Shown here: positions 7,731 through 17,176 of the stretch, in pieces
Layout of the letters: every line of letters begins with the position of its first letter
Numbering within the stretch: position 1 is the first letter of the stretch
Notes under the pieces: model-generated
Database searches by the model: none
What the model saw: the letters and a program-made list of their open reading frames with translations, nothing else
Told to the model about the DNA's origin: nothing
Assembly: GCF_026625565.1 (NCBI RefSeq)
Contig: NZ_CP112998.1
Location: 622,501-686,500, forward strand
Direction: 5' to 3'
Length of the DNA: 64,000 nucleotides
Origin: Dyadobacter pollutisoli
GTDB taxonomy: Bacteria > Bacteroidota > Bacteroidia > Cytophagales > Spirosomataceae
Made by a program: the position numbers and the translations under genes

Positions 7731-10199
7731 CTTTCCAACTGAAATCATATTCGCAAACAGGCGATATGCCCCGGTCACCCCGGCTGGGAGCTCTCGGAAA
7801 AACGACAAGCCTGTGTAGATGTAATGTCCCTTGCCATATTGGGCATAAAGCACGCTACCTTCTTTTTTACCTTCCTCCTTATCATTGCTGGAAAAAAGCG
7901 CCTGGTAATTTTTCTTATCCCAATCCTGGGCGAAATATAGTCCGCGTTCCTGGATCCATCCATCAAAATCCTTTTGCGTGATTTTGTTCGGGTAGTTTAA
8001 CAATGAATGTTCGGGCAGTAAGAACCTCATTTCAGCATCTTCTTCGGTTACCCTCTCGCGGCCCAGCTCAATCGGGAATGGTCCGATCTGTTTCACTTTT
8101 TGGCCTGGAATGGTATATTGAACGAGCATGGTTCCACCATTTTTAACATAATCCATGAGCTTGCTCTGGTAGTTGGCAAGGTAATCTTCGGTGTTATAGG
8201 CCCTTACGCCGACCACAATGGCATCATACATACTCAGATCTTTGGACAGTCCCGCTTCATTGAGCATTGTAACCTGGCAATCCATCTGCCGCAATGCAGT
8301 GGGAACGTCATCGCCTGCTCCGGCAATGTATCCGATATTTTTTACCGAAGTTTTAACGTCAATGTGAGCAAGCTTGGCTTCCGAAACGGGGAAGATGGTT
8401 TGGCTGGGAATGTGCCGGTATGCAATGGTTTTAATGGATTTGTCAAAAGTTTTGCCGTCAACTGTGGCTACTGCTTTTAACGTTACTTCTGAGTTAGCCG
8501 ATGGCGGTGTGATGATAAATGAAAAATACTGCTGCTGATATTTCCCAGCCAAATTGAAATCCGCAGTTTCAGGTACCGACTTCCATCCGGCGGGAAGCAC
8601 TGGTTTCAATGTACCTTTTACATTTGCGCGCTGAGCCTCCACGACCATGGTAACGGTTTTGGGATCCAGAGAAGAAAATATAAACACAGGCTCAGTAATC
8701 GTAGTCGTCACAAGCGGCCTGATCTCGAACGGGCGGTAAATTTCTCCTTCGGCAGGGTCGGTAAACTTGTAGATCCAGGGGCGCTCAAAAGTAAACCGCT
8801 GACCGCCGATCTCAAAAGTATACCGTGTTACAGTCTCCGGACGGTTTTGCGGATAGCCAATGTCTTGCTGTTTGTCGATTTGAAATAAGCCCTTATCAAT
8901 GGGTTTTTCAAGCCAGTAGGGCTGGCTGATTTTCAATGTTGCAGGCAGCAATGCCTTTTTGGCAAACGAATTCAATTCATTGTCGCCCAGCGTCAGATTA
9001 AGCAAGCTGTCCTGCGATTTCCCCGTCCATTGCATCGAGACCAGCTTTACAGGATAGTCAGATCGTTTTACAACCGAAACAACCACAGCAGCCGAATCAC
9101 CGGCAACTCCCGAAAAGTTGGCAGGATTGGTTTCAAACCAAAGCCCCGCGCACTGTACCAGCAGGTCTTTTACTTCTTCCTTTTTGGTTTTAATATATAA
9201 ATCAGCCGAATCCAGTTTGCTAAGTTCCGCGTTGATTTTCAGCAGATCAGCGATAGACGCAGAGGGTTTGTTGACAGAAAAATTCTTGATAGCTGCATTG
9301 ATCAGTGACTGGATTTTCTCACTTCCTTTTACTCTTTTCCAGCTCAGGTCTACGCCGTCAAACAGGTTTTTATCGGCGGGCTGCCCCACTTTATGCAGGA
9401 AATAATCAATCCGCTCGCCCCGCTGCGCAGAGCTTCCAAATCCCTGGCTTTTATGCTGGCTGCGGCTTTCGGCGGCGATCTCGGTGTAGGATTTTCCCAA
9501 AACAGGATTATAACCGCCGATTTCAATGGAAATAAATGGACTTTTCTCTTCCAGCGGCTGCTTATTGGTGAACCCGGGCGTGTAGGTATTCCAAACGAGT
9601 CGCTTGGCCTGCCAGGGTTTCACAAATTGGAGCTGGTCGGGGTAAGATTTTGGATCCGCGGCCATGGCAAAACCTTGTTCAGCCAGGAAAGCGGAAGTCT
9701 GGTGGTGGCCGTGTCCAGCGCGCGCATCGGGTGGAAAACGGGTAATGATCACGTCCGGCTGAAACTTGCGGATCATCCATATCACATCGCCGAGTACCTT
9801 ATCCTTGTCCCAAAAATTCAATGTTTCGTCGCGTGTTTTGGAAAAACCAAAATCATAGGCCCTTGAAAAAAACTGCTGCGCACCGTCAATCTTGCGTGCG
9901 CCGAGCAATTCCTGGGTACGGATCACGCCGATATTGTAGCCTTGTTCGGCACCGATCAGGTTTTGCCCGCCATCTCCCCTGGTCAAAGATAGGTACCCTG
10001 TTCTTACCAGCTGATCTTTGGACAGATAGGAGAGCATCAATGTATTTTCATCGTCCGGGTGTGCGGCAATGTACAGGACTGAACCCAGTACATTCAATTT
10101 TTTAATGTTCTGAAAAATTTCACTGGAAGACAGCGTGGGTACTTGTGCGGAAAGTTTGAAAGCTGAAAGAAGAAAGAGGATCGTAATAAATCTGAGCAT
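7725..10199 (-). CDS. Secreted PIG-L family deacetylase, multidomain
   Basis: An 824-residue protein with a Sec signal peptide (about residues 1-18, ending in KLSAQ). The N-terminal PIG-L/LmbE domain has the zinc motif AHPDDE (residues 46-51) and the second metal motif in AGHGHHQ (His163-His166). PIG-L enzymes remove N-acetyl groups from sugar conjugates. The middle is beta-rich, and the last 200 residues look like a glutamine-amidotransferase-like (ThuA-type) fold (YDAIVVGVRAYN, GGTMLVQY). Substrate unknown; a periplasmic or extracellular glycan is likely. It is monocistronic; the PPTase gene lies 25 bp further on the same strand upstream. Confidence 0.88.
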   Translation of the reverse strand: MLRFITILFLLSAFKLSAQVPTLSSSEIFQNIKKLNVLGSVLYIAAHPDDENTLMLSYLSKDQLVRTGYLSLTRGDGGQNLIGAEQGYNIGVIRTQELLGARKIDGAQQFFSRAYDFGFSKTRDETLNFWDKDKVLGDVIWMIRKFQPDVIITRFPPDARAGHGHHQTSAFLAEQGFAMAADPKSYPDQLQFVKPWQAKRLVWNTYTPGFTNKQPLEEKSPFISIEIGGYNPVLGKSYTEIAAESRSQHKSQGFGSSAQRGERIDYFLHKVGQPADKNLFDGVDLSWKRVKGSEKIQSLINAAIKNFSVNKPSASIADLLKINAELSKLDSADLYIKTKKEEVKDLLVQCAGLWFETNPANFSGVAGDSAAVVVSVVKRSDYPVKLVSMQWTGKSQDSLLNLTLGDNELNSFAKKALLPATLKISQPYWLEKPIDKGLFQIDKQQDIGYPQNRPETVTRYTFEIGGQRFTFERPWIYKFTDPAEGEIYRPFEIRPLVTTTITEPVFIFSSLDPKTVTMVVEAQRANVKGTLKPVLPAGWKSVPETADFNLAGKYQQQYFSFIITPPSANSEVTLKAVATVDGKTFDKSIKTIAYRHIPSQTIFPVSEAKLAHIDVKTSVKNIGYIAGAGDDVPTALRQMDCQVTMLNEAGLSKDLSMYDAIVVGVRAYNTEDYLANYQSKLMDYVKNGGTMLVQYTIPGQKVKQIGPFPIELGRERVTEEDAEMRFLLPEHSLLNYPNKITQKDFDGWIQERGLYFAQDWDKKNYQALFSSNDKEEGKKEGSVLYAQYGKGHYIYTGLSFFRELPAGVTGAYRLFANMISVGKK

Positions 10200-10224
10200 A
10201 TTCGGCTTTAAGGTTAAGGTGGTT

Positions 10225-10851
10225 TTATATGGTCCAGGTCAGTACATAGTCGTCAAAAGTCTCGGATTGCACAAGAATATTTTCGGTCATGTTCCCTTTC
10301 AGGATAGAAACCTGAATTACGCTGTTTTGGTTGCTGTTAAATGCATTTGTAATGATATGTTTTTTCAAATCCATATCCATATCCCCGGCATACTTGAATG
10401 CCGATTCCTTCGCAGACCAGATCAGGTGAAGCTGCACATTGTTTTCGATAGTAACCCAGCGCTTTTCATCCTCATTTAAAAAGTAATCGCAGCCTTTGGA
10501 GATACTCGGTTTCATTTGCTGAATGTCCACGCCGACTGGCCGGGTTTTGTGCAGATACACGCATGCGTACTCGCCGGAGTGAGACATTGAAATCTGCTGA
10601 TCGGTGTTTTTAATGTGAGGTTTTCGGTTGATATCATAGTTTATAATGGGCTGGCTACCGGTCATTTGCTGCAATAAAGCGCGGCACGCAAGCCATTCCT
10701 GTTTCCGGCGGTCTGTTTTTTTTTCTTTCAATGGCGCCAGCTCCTGGGCGGGCAAATCAAGCATTGTCTTCAACTCCTGCCACGGCTCGGAAATGTGCCA
10801 AAGTCCCAATACTGCATCCGGTGAAACGGTTTTTATATAAGAGATACCCAT
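10225..10851 (-). CDS. 4'-phosphopantetheinyl transferase, Sfp-like
   Basis: A 208-residue PPTase. The Mg-binding motif is GVDIQ and the second conserved motif is WSAKESAFK; SMSHSGEYA matches the substrate-binding segment. It attaches the phosphopantetheine arm to carrier proteins. The acyl carrier protein at 23336-23602 in the same cluster is the obvious client. It is divergent from the C45 acyltransferase gene with about 60 bp between them, so the two sides of the cluster may share a regulatory region. Confidence 0.93.
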   Translation of the reverse strand: MGISYIKTVSPDAVLGLWHISEPWQELKTMLDLPAQELAPLKEKKTDRRKQEWLACRALLQQMTGSQPIINYDINRKPHIKNTDQQISMSHSGEYACVYLHKTRPVGVDIQQMKPSISKGCDYFLNEDEKRWVTIENNVQLHLIWSAKESAFKYAGDMDMDLKKHIITNAFNSNQNSVIQVSILKGNMTENILVQSETFDDYVLTWTI

Positions 10852-10914
10852 TTATTATTAATTTTGATCCTATACGAGCTGCCCTATTTGCGGGTAACTG
10901 TTTGTTTATACTAT

Positions 10915-12591
10915 ATGTGGCCAAAAAATAAAGTAACCAGATCAGTCCTCAAATTCTTCGGTATTTTCCTGCTGATTACCGTCATACTTTTCGGTTTATT
11001 CATCTGGCGCATCACCGTGCCGGCTCCGAATCTTGAAAGTAATAAAACCGTTGATAGTTACAAGCGGGTCAAAGTGGCGGAAAACCATTATACTGTTGGC
11101 AACAACTGGCTCCGGAAAAATAAGGAAGGCATCTGGGAAATGTATCTGGAAGGCGCTCCCTACGAAAGGGGCCTGATCTATGGGATCCTGGCGAAAGAAC
11201 TGATGGAAAAGCAGGAGGTGCATTTCGTGGGACAAATCAAGGAAATGATCCCGGGCGCCTTATTTTTGCAAGTGCTCAAAGGCTTCGTTGGCTGGTTCAA
11301 CAGGGATATTTATAAGTACATTCCCCAGGAAAACCAGCAGGAAATTTATGGTGTTTCGCAGTCATTTTCCGAGCAGTTCAATTACATCGGACCGAAGTAC
11401 TACCGGATACTCAATTACCATGCTGCCCACGACATTGGCCATGCGTTGACAGATCTGAACATGGTTGGCTGCACTTCTTTTGCAGTGAACCACTCGCTTT
11501 CCAAAGATTCGACCCTGCTGATCGCCCGGAATTTTGATTTCTATATGGGCGATGCTTTCGCGGAAGATAAGCTGATCGTTTTCATGAAGCCCGATAAAGG
11601 GTATAAGTTTGCCTCTTACGCATGGGCAGGGCTTACGGGCGTGGTTTCGGGTATGAATGAGAAAGGCATTACAGTCACGTTGAATGCTTCCAAGTCGGAC
11701 ATTCCGTTTGCGGCCAAAGAACCTATTTCTATTTTGGCAAGGGAAATATTGCAGTATGCCGGCACCATTCAGGAAGCAAACCGGATCGCTCAGCGAAGCG
11801 AAACATTCGTATCCGAGTCGTTGCTGATCGGCTCGGCTGCGGATGACAAGGCGGTTATCATTGAAAAGTCACCTCAGAAAATGGATGTTTTTGAATCGGG
11901 CCAGGACTATCTGGTGTGTGCCAACCATTATCAGGGCAATGCATTCATTCGTGATTCAGTCAATATCAACAATATTAAAGACACGGATTCCAAGTCGCGA
12001 TTCGATCGGATGAACCAGCTGATGAGCCGGTCCTACCCGCTCGGAGTGAATGAGGCAGCTTTTATTTTACGGGATAAAAGCGGCCTGAACGATCAGTTTA
12101 TAGGTTATGGTAATTCCAAATCACTAAATCAGCTCATTGCCCATCATGGAATTTTGTTCAAACCGGCAAAAAAGGAAATGTGGATTTCCACCCCTCCTTA
12201 CCAATTGGGCAAGTTCATTTGCTATAATTTAAATGATGTCTTTTCAGGCAAAGGATCCTTTCAGGCGGTGGATTCATTGGAAATCAAGCAAGACCCTTTT
12301 CTGAATTCTGTCGATTACAAGAAATTTGAAGCATTTAAAGCCACCAAACAAAAAATCAGCAGGTATGTGATGCTCGACATTGCCTTTGAGCTTTCGCCTG
12401 AGCAAGAAAGGGAATTTGTGAGCAATAATCCACAGAGTTACCTGACCTATTTGTTCTTGGGCGATTATTTCAAAAAGAACAAAAATTTTAAAAAAGCCAT
12501 CCATTATTATCAGGAAGCATTAAAGCATGATGTTGCTTCCCTCAATGAAGAAAACGCCATTCGCGAACGGATTTCAGAATGCAAAAAGTGA
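10915..12591 (+). CDS. Membrane-anchored C45-type acyltransferase/hydrolase with TPR tail
   Basis: The frame opens at 10864, but the ATG at 10915 gives a normal start followed by Lys/Arg residues and a single membrane segment (FFGIFLLITVILFGLFIW), so a 558-residue protein is preferred. The central domain matches the C45/acyl-CoA:6-aminopenicillanate acyltransferase family; the N-terminal-nucleophile Cys is in VGCTSF (Cys186 from this start), followed by LLIARNFDF. Members self-cleave before this Cys, though some are not processed. The C-terminus has a TPR-like helix pair. In flexirubin clusters such a protein could join polyene acyl chain and resorcinol; that is inference. Confidence 0.85.
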   Translation: MWPKNKVTRSVLKFFGIFLLITVILFGLFIWRITVPAPNLESNKTVDSYKRVKVAENHYTVGNNWLRKNKEGIWEMYLEGAPYERGLIYGILAKELMEKQEVHFVGQIKEMIPGALFLQVLKGFVGWFNRDIYKYIPQENQQEIYGVSQSFSEQFNYIGPKYYRILNYHAAHDIGHALTDLNMVGCTSFAVNHSLSKDSTLLIARNFDFYMGDAFAEDKLIVFMKPDKGYKFASYAWAGLTGVVSGMNEKGITVTLNASKSDIPFAAKEPISILAREILQYAGTIQEANRIAQRSETFVSESLLIGSAADDKAVIIEKSPQKMDVFESGQDYLVCANHYQGNAFIRDSVNINNIKDTDSKSRFDRMNQLMSRSYPLGVNEAAFILRDKSGLNDQFIGYGNSKSLNQLIAHHGILFKPAKKEMWISTPPYQLGKFICYNLNDVFSGKGSFQAVDSLEIKQDPFLNSVDYKKFEAFKATKQKISRYVMLDIAFELSPEQEREFVSNNPQSYLTYLFLGDYFKKNKNFKKAIHYYQEALKHDVASLNEENAIRERISECKK

Positions 12592-12625
12592 AGTTCATGA
12601 TGTTTACTTATAACCCGACTGAAAA

Positions 12626-13888
12626 ATGACCTCTGCTATGAACCGTGAGACGCAGGAGCAAAAACTGAAACATTTGCTGGCTTATGTATCAGCTCATTCG
12701 CCCTATTACCGCAGAGTTTTTAGGGAATACGGTGTCGATATTGATTCCATTGTCAGCCGTGCGGACCTTACCAAGCTGCCATTTACCTCCAAAGATGATC
12801 TGGCGGCTGCCAATGATGATTTTCTGTGTGTGCCCAAAAGCAGGATCGCCGACTATGTGACCACGTCGGGGACATTGGCAGACCCCGTTGCATTTTACCT
12901 GACTGATTCCGACGTCGAAAGGCTTGCTATCAATGAATGCGATTCTTTTCGGTGTGCGGACGGCAGCGAACACGATATTTACCAGCTGATGACCACCATT
13001 GACCGTCGGTTTATGGCAGGCCTGGCTTACTGGATGGGCGCCCGCAAAATGGGTGCGGGTATGATCCGGGTCGGGCCTGGCGCGCCGTTTTTGCAGTGGG
13101 AGTCCATTCAGCGTTTTGCTCCGACAGTGATTATCGCCATCCCCTCATTCATTCCACGCCTGATCGACTACGCACAGGCCAATGGTATCGATTTCAGTTC
13201 TTCCAGCGTCAAATCGGTCATATGCATTGGCGAGCCGGTCCGTAACCCGGATTTTACCTACAATGAATTGGGTAAGCGGATCACTTCCCAGTGGAATGTT
13301 AAATTGTACTCTACCTATGCATCCACTGAAATGGGCGCGGCGTTTACAGAATGTGGCGAAGGTAAGGGGGGACATTTAAATGAAGACCTGCTGATACTCG
13401 AAGTGGTCGATGAGGATGGCGAGGCGGTAAAGGAGGGTGAAATGGGGGAGGTGGTCATTTCGACACTAGGCGTGGAAGGAATGCCGATGCTGCGCTACAA
13501 AACCGGGGACTTGTGTCATGTATATTACGCGCCATGCGCCTGCGGACGTAAAAGTGCGCGGCTGGGCCCGGTCGTGGGCCGCAAGCAGCAAATGATCAAA
13601 TTCAAGGGCACGACAATATTCCCGCCTGCGCTGTTCGATGTGCTGGATATGGTCAAAGAAATAGATCTGTACCAGGTAGTGGTCTCTAAAAATGAGTACG
13701 GAAATGATGACATCAAGATACTCATTCCCGCGTCATTGGATACCCAGGTTTTCAGGGAAATGCTGCATTCTCTGTTCAAATCGAGGCTTCGGGTAACGCC
13801 CACTTTTGAGTTTATAACCGCTGAAGAACTCTCGCTGAGAATATACAAACAGGAAAAACGCAAACCTGAAAAATTGATCTATATTTGA
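12626..13888 (+). CDS. Phenylacetate-CoA ligase-like AMP-forming enzyme
   Basis: A 420-residue member of the ANL superfamily nearest to PaaK: short N-terminus with HSPYYRRVF, the ATP-loop TTSGTLADP, the aryl-adenylate motif YSTYASTEMG, the YKTGDLC Asp motif and a C-terminal lid ending in Lys-rich sequence. It also has a CxCG pair (APCACGRKSARLG), seen in PaaK relatives. It probably activates an aromatic or other carboxylic acid to the CoA thioester for the pigment pathway. It follows the C45 gene by 34 bp. Confidence 0.85.
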   Translation: MTSAMNRETQEQKLKHLLAYVSAHSPYYRRVFREYGVDIDSIVSRADLTKLPFTSKDDLAAANDDFLCVPKSRIADYVTTSGTLADPVAFYLTDSDVERLAINECDSFRCADGSEHDIYQLMTTIDRRFMAGLAYWMGARKMGAGMIRVGPGAPFLQWESIQRFAPTVIIAIPSFIPRLIDYAQANGIDFSSSSVKSVICIGEPVRNPDFTYNELGKRITSQWNVKLYSTYASTEMGAAFTECGEGKGGHLNEDLLILEVVDEDGEAVKEGEMGEVVISTLGVEGMPMLRYKTGDLCHVYYAPCACGRKSARLGPVVGRKQQMIKFKGTTIFPPALFDVLDMVKEIDLYQVVVSKNEYGNDDIKILIPASLDTQVFREMLHSLFKSRLRVTPTFEFITAEELSLRIYKQEKRKPEKLIYI

Positions 13889-13920
13889 AGCCTCTATTAC
13901 CGTAAAATCATATTAATACA

Positions 13921-14538
13921 ATGAAAAATTTTATTTACGCATCCATGTTAACCGTGGCCGCGTTGGGCGTCAACGACGATTCTTTTGCCCAACGGGTTGA
14001 TCTCCGGTCAGGAGATGTAAGTGCCTTGTCCGGACAGAAGACAGTTAATATCGAATACGACTATTCCAGCTTCGGAGTAGGAAAGTTTGCCACCGAACAG
14101 GAGTATCTTGACAAAAAATCTGCGGAGTACAATTCCAAGGAAGCAGGGAAAGGCGATACCTGGAAAAAGGCCTGGGTAGAAGACCGTAAAGCCCGTTTCG
14201 AGCCGAAATTCGAAGAGTTGTTCAATAAGGGGCTGGGCGACAAAGGCTTGCAGGCTATTCAGGGAAGACCAGATGCGGCCTATACTTTGATCGTTCGTAC
14301 CAAATTTATCGAACCGGGCTTTAATGTAGGCGTGATGCGCAAGAATGCTTATGTAGACTATGAAGTAGACCTGGTGGAATCAACCAACAAATCGGCTAAG
14401 GTGGCTGAAATTGCAATGAGAAATGTACCTGGTGGCCAGTTTGGCGGTTTTGACTTCGATACCGGTGTCCGCATTGCAGAATCTTATGCAAAAGCAGGTA
14501 AATCGCTGGCTGCATTTTTAGACAAAAAGCTTAAATAA
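13921..14538 (+). CDS. Secreted protein of unknown function, paralogue A
   Basis: A 205-residue protein with a signal peptide of about 23 residues ending in SFAQ. Not assigned to a named family. A beta-rich C-terminal half (YTLIVRTKFIEPGFNVG, VDYEVDLVES) leads to a glycine-rich turn GGQFGGFDF and a C-terminal helix. The next gene encodes a protein with the same layout (VDL-type strand, GGFGF turn, Lys-rich helix), so the two look like diverged tandem copies. The overall plan recalls periplasmic DUF4136/DUF4410-like proteins. 32 bp after the CoA ligase gene. Confidence 0.8.
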   Translation: MKNFIYASMLTVAALGVNDDSFAQRVDLRSGDVSALSGQKTVNIEYDYSSFGVGKFATEQEYLDKKSAEYNSKEAGKGDTWKKAWVEDRKARFEPKFEELFNKGLGDKGLQAIQGRPDAAYTLIVRTKFIEPGFNVGVMRKNAYVDYEVDLVESTNKSAKVAEIAMRNVPGGQFGGFDFDTGVRIAESYAKAGKSLAAFLDKKLK

Positions 14539-14563
14539 TCTACTGTTTCAAATTACTCAAATC

Positions 14564-15196
14564 ATGAAAAAGTTATTACTTCTTGCATTCGTCCTTTTTA
14601 GCGCCGGCAGCGTTTCAGCCGACAACACCATGGCTGATTTATTTGCAGGCAAGACCAAGCTGGTATTTTTAGGCCTGGATTTTACGCAAGCTAAATATGT
14701 GGGAAAAATTGGTTTTACGGACCCTGCCGCTATCCAGAACCAGCACATGGTGAGCTGGAACAACCTCATTGAAATGGAGCCTAAGAAATTTTCCCTTCAG
14801 AAAGCATTCCACCTGAAAGATGACCAGTACCTTTCCAAAGTGGAGGATATGGTGAAGTTCAATAAGAATGCTAATGTGGCTGACAACATTACCGACTCGG
14901 AAGTTACCCTGACTGAGGAGCAGGCCAAAAAAGCGGTCGGAAAATACGCGCTGAGTGAAAAAGATGGTATTGGTATTGTCTACATCGTTGAAAGCCTGAA
15001 CAAGACTTCCGAAAAATTAACGGCATACGTTACTTTCATTGACCTGGCGACCAAAAAAGTACTTTATATCGAAAGAGTAGAAGGTAAGGCAGGTGGCTTC
15101 GGATTCCGTAATTTCTGGGCGGGAGCAGTATACAAAATCAACCAGGAGATCGATTCGAAATTATACAAAAAGTGGAGTAAATCTTTCAAGGCTTAA
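14564..15196 (+). CDS. Secreted protein of unknown function, paralogue B
   Basis: A 210-residue protein with a signal peptide of about 19 residues (ending SVSA). No family recognised. The C-terminal part, with FIDLATKKVLYIERVEG, AGGFGFRNFW and a basic terminal helix, parallels the preceding protein. It begins 25 bp after it, so the pair is surely co-transcribed. Lying inside the dialkylresorcinol-type cluster, the pair may act in the periplasm or outer membrane in carrying or placing a lipophilic pigment; this is inference. Confidence 0.8.
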   Translation: MKKLLLLAFVLFSAGSVSADNTMADLFAGKTKLVFLGLDFTQAKYVGKIGFTDPAAIQNQHMVSWNNLIEMEPKKFSLQKAFHLKDDQYLSKVEDMVKFNKNANVADNITDSEVTLTEEQAKKAVGKYALSEKDGIGIVYIVESLNKTSEKLTAYVTFIDLATKKVLYIERVEGKAGGFGFRNFWAGAVYKINQEIDSKLYKKWSKSFKA

Positions 15197-15261
15197 AAAG
15201 TGAATAGAATTTCCTATTTTTAGAGATCAGATTTTATTTACCGATACCAAAGCAATGTTTT

Positions 15262-15308
15262 GTAAGCTGTGATTTGTTTGCCGGTTTGGTGAACGCTTCA
15301 CAGCTTAC
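15262..15308 (+). other. Inverted repeat in the 136-bp gap
   Basis: GTAAGCTGTGA (15262-15272) is exactly complementary to TCACAGCTTAC (15298-15308), with a 25-nt spacer and a short T-run after it. It could be a partial terminator or regulatory stem splitting the gene array into two transcripts. Confidence 0.5.
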
Positions 15309-15332
15309 TGTTTAAACTGATAACCCATTATC

Positions 15333-16070
15333 GTGCGAATTATATCTTTGACCTTTTCCGTCCTGATCTGCATACTTTTCGCTGGCTGCGGTAAAATGCT
15401 TTATCGTTCAGCGGACAAAGCATTTCAGAAAGGCCTCGAAAACCAGCCGTACGACGCTGTCATCGTTCCCGGTTTCCCGTACAATGGTCAAAAATGGGAT
15501 ATGGTCCTGCAAATGCGGATACATTGGGCCAACTATCTTTACACCAGGGGATATACCAAAAATATCATCTTTTCCGGCTCCGCGGTCGCTACGCCTTATG
15601 TAGAAAGTAAGGTTATGGCGAGCTATGCCCAGGCGCTGGGCATTCCTCGGGAGCACCTTTTCACAGAAGAAAAGGCCGAGCACAGCACTGAAAACGTATA
15701 TTATTCCTACCGACTTGCAAAAGACCTCGGCTTTTCAAAAATTGCACTGGCCACCGACCCAGTTCAGACCAGTTATATGCGCAAGTTTATCAAACGCTTT
15801 GAGCTTCCGATCGGGTTAATGCCAACTGTTATCGATACGTTGAAGGTTTTAAATCTCTATGAACCGAAAATTGATCCGAAGCCGACCATGAAAGAAGGTT
15901 TTGTGAAGCTGTCGGACAGAGAAGGTTTTTTCCAGCGTTTCAGGGGAACGATGGGCAAGTATATTGTCTGGCATGAAGAAGATTTAAAAAAGAAAAAACA
16001 TAGACGGAAGTTCAAGGACAGAATGATACCCACCTCGTCAGAAAGCAAGAACCATAAAAGTGTACAATGA
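15333..16070 (+). CDS. YdcF/SanA-like (DUF218) lipoprotein
   Basis: A 245-residue protein starting with GTG. It has a lipoprotein signal with lipobox LFAGC (Cys19). The body matches the DUF218/YdcF fold: DAVIVPGFPYNG, the SGSA turn, YVESKVMASYAQALGIP and LATDPVQTSYMRKF. The family includes SanA/ElyC envelope proteins with unclear biochemistry. A highly basic tail follows. It overlaps the methyltransferase gene by 4 bp (ATGA), a sign of translational coupling, which ties this envelope protein to the biosynthetic genes. Confidence 0.85.
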   Translation: MRIISLTFSVLICILFAGCGKMLYRSADKAFQKGLENQPYDAVIVPGFPYNGQKWDMVLQMRIHWANYLYTRGYTKNIIFSGSAVATPYVESKVMASYAQALGIPREHLFTEEKAEHSTENVYYSYRLAKDLGFSKIALATDPVQTSYMRKFIKRFELPIGLMPTVIDTLKVLNLYEPKIDPKPTMKEGFVKLSDREGFFQRFRGTMGKYIVWHEEDLKKKKHRRKFKDRMIPTSSESKNHKSVQ

Positions 16071-17125
16071 AAAAAGAATTGTCGGCTATTGAAGCCAAGT
16101 ATGAAGCACAGAAGATAGCATTCGGGCCGATGTATTTCCAATCGGTGATAGCCTTACGGGACCTTGGGATTCTTCAATTTATCAGCAATCACCGCAAAGG
16201 TGTCTCTGTGGATACGATCATTGATGAGATGGATGTCTCCGAATACGGCATTACCCTTTTGCTGGAAGCTGCTGAAATTCTGGGCGTGGTGGAGACCGAG
16301 AATGGTGTTGTGAAGATCAGTAAGGTAGGTTTTTTCCTGTTGAAGGACGAAATGACGCGCGTCAATGTGAATTTCATGAATGACGTTTGCTATCTGGGCG
16401 CCAAAAGTATGACCGACAGTTTTAAAAACGGAAAACCTGAGGGACTGAAAGTGCTGGGCGACTGGCCGACGATATATGAAGGATTGTCGATCCTGCCGGA
16501 ACCGGCAAAAACTTCCTGGTTCGATTTTGATCATTATTATTCAGACAATGCGTTCCCGGATGCTTTGAAAATTGTTTTCAGGAAAAACCCGAAACTCATT
16601 TTTGATGTTGGGGGCAATACCGGGAAATGGTCGTTTGCATGCTGTGACCATGACATGGATGTCAAGATCAAGATACTGGATTTGCCGGTACAGTTGAAGG
16701 TGGCCAGAGCCAATGCGACCGAACGCGGATTACTCGGCCGCATTGATTTTCATGCGATCAATCTGCTGGACGAGACCCAGCAAATTCCACAGGGTGCGGA
16801 TGTGATCTGGATGAGCCAGTTTCTGGACTGCTTTTCGAAGGAGCAAATTTTGCAGATCCTCAAAAATGCATGTCAGGCTGCTTCTGAAAACACGACCTTG
16901 TATATCCTGGAACCATTTTTTGATAACCAGAATTATCCTGCCGCCCATTACAGTCTGGTCGCAACGTCTTTGTACTTTACGATCATGGCCAATGGCAACA
17001 GTAAAATGTACCGGATCGAAGTCATGAAGGATTTGGTAAACCAGGCAGGATTTGAGGTGGTGGAAACCTATCCTTTAATTGGAGATAGTTATCATACGAT
17101 TCTGGAATGCCGAAGAAAGGCATAA
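16067..17125 (+). CDS. SAM-dependent methyltransferase
   Basis: A 352-residue class I methyltransferase of the O-methyltransferase type. The N-terminal 100 residues form a winged-helix/dimerisation part (ALRDLGILQFI, LLLEAAEILGVVE). The SAM-binding motif I is FDVGGNTGKWS, followed by KILDLPVQLKVA and the later ADVIWMSQFLDCF. It may methylate the aromatic head group of the product; which atom is unknown. It is coupled to the preceding gene by overlap. Confidence 0.88.
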   Translation: MKKELSAIEAKYEAQKIAFGPMYFQSVIALRDLGILQFISNHRKGVSVDTIIDEMDVSEYGITLLLEAAEILGVVETENGVVKISKVGFFLLKDEMTRVNVNFMNDVCYLGAKSMTDSFKNGKPEGLKVLGDWPTIYEGLSILPEPAKTSWFDFDHYYSDNAFPDALKIVFRKNPKLIFDVGGNTGKWSFACCDHDMDVKIKILDLPVQLKVARANATERGLLGRIDFHAINLLDETQQIPQGADVIWMSQFLDCFSKEQILQILKNACQAASENTTLYILEPFFDNQNYPAAHYSLVATSLYFTIMANGNSKMYRIEVMKDLVNQAGFEVVETYPLIGDSYHTILECRRKA

Positions 17126-17176
17126 ATCGAGCTGGTCATAATCCTTTTTAAAATAGAATACGTAAGTGAAAAAGAT

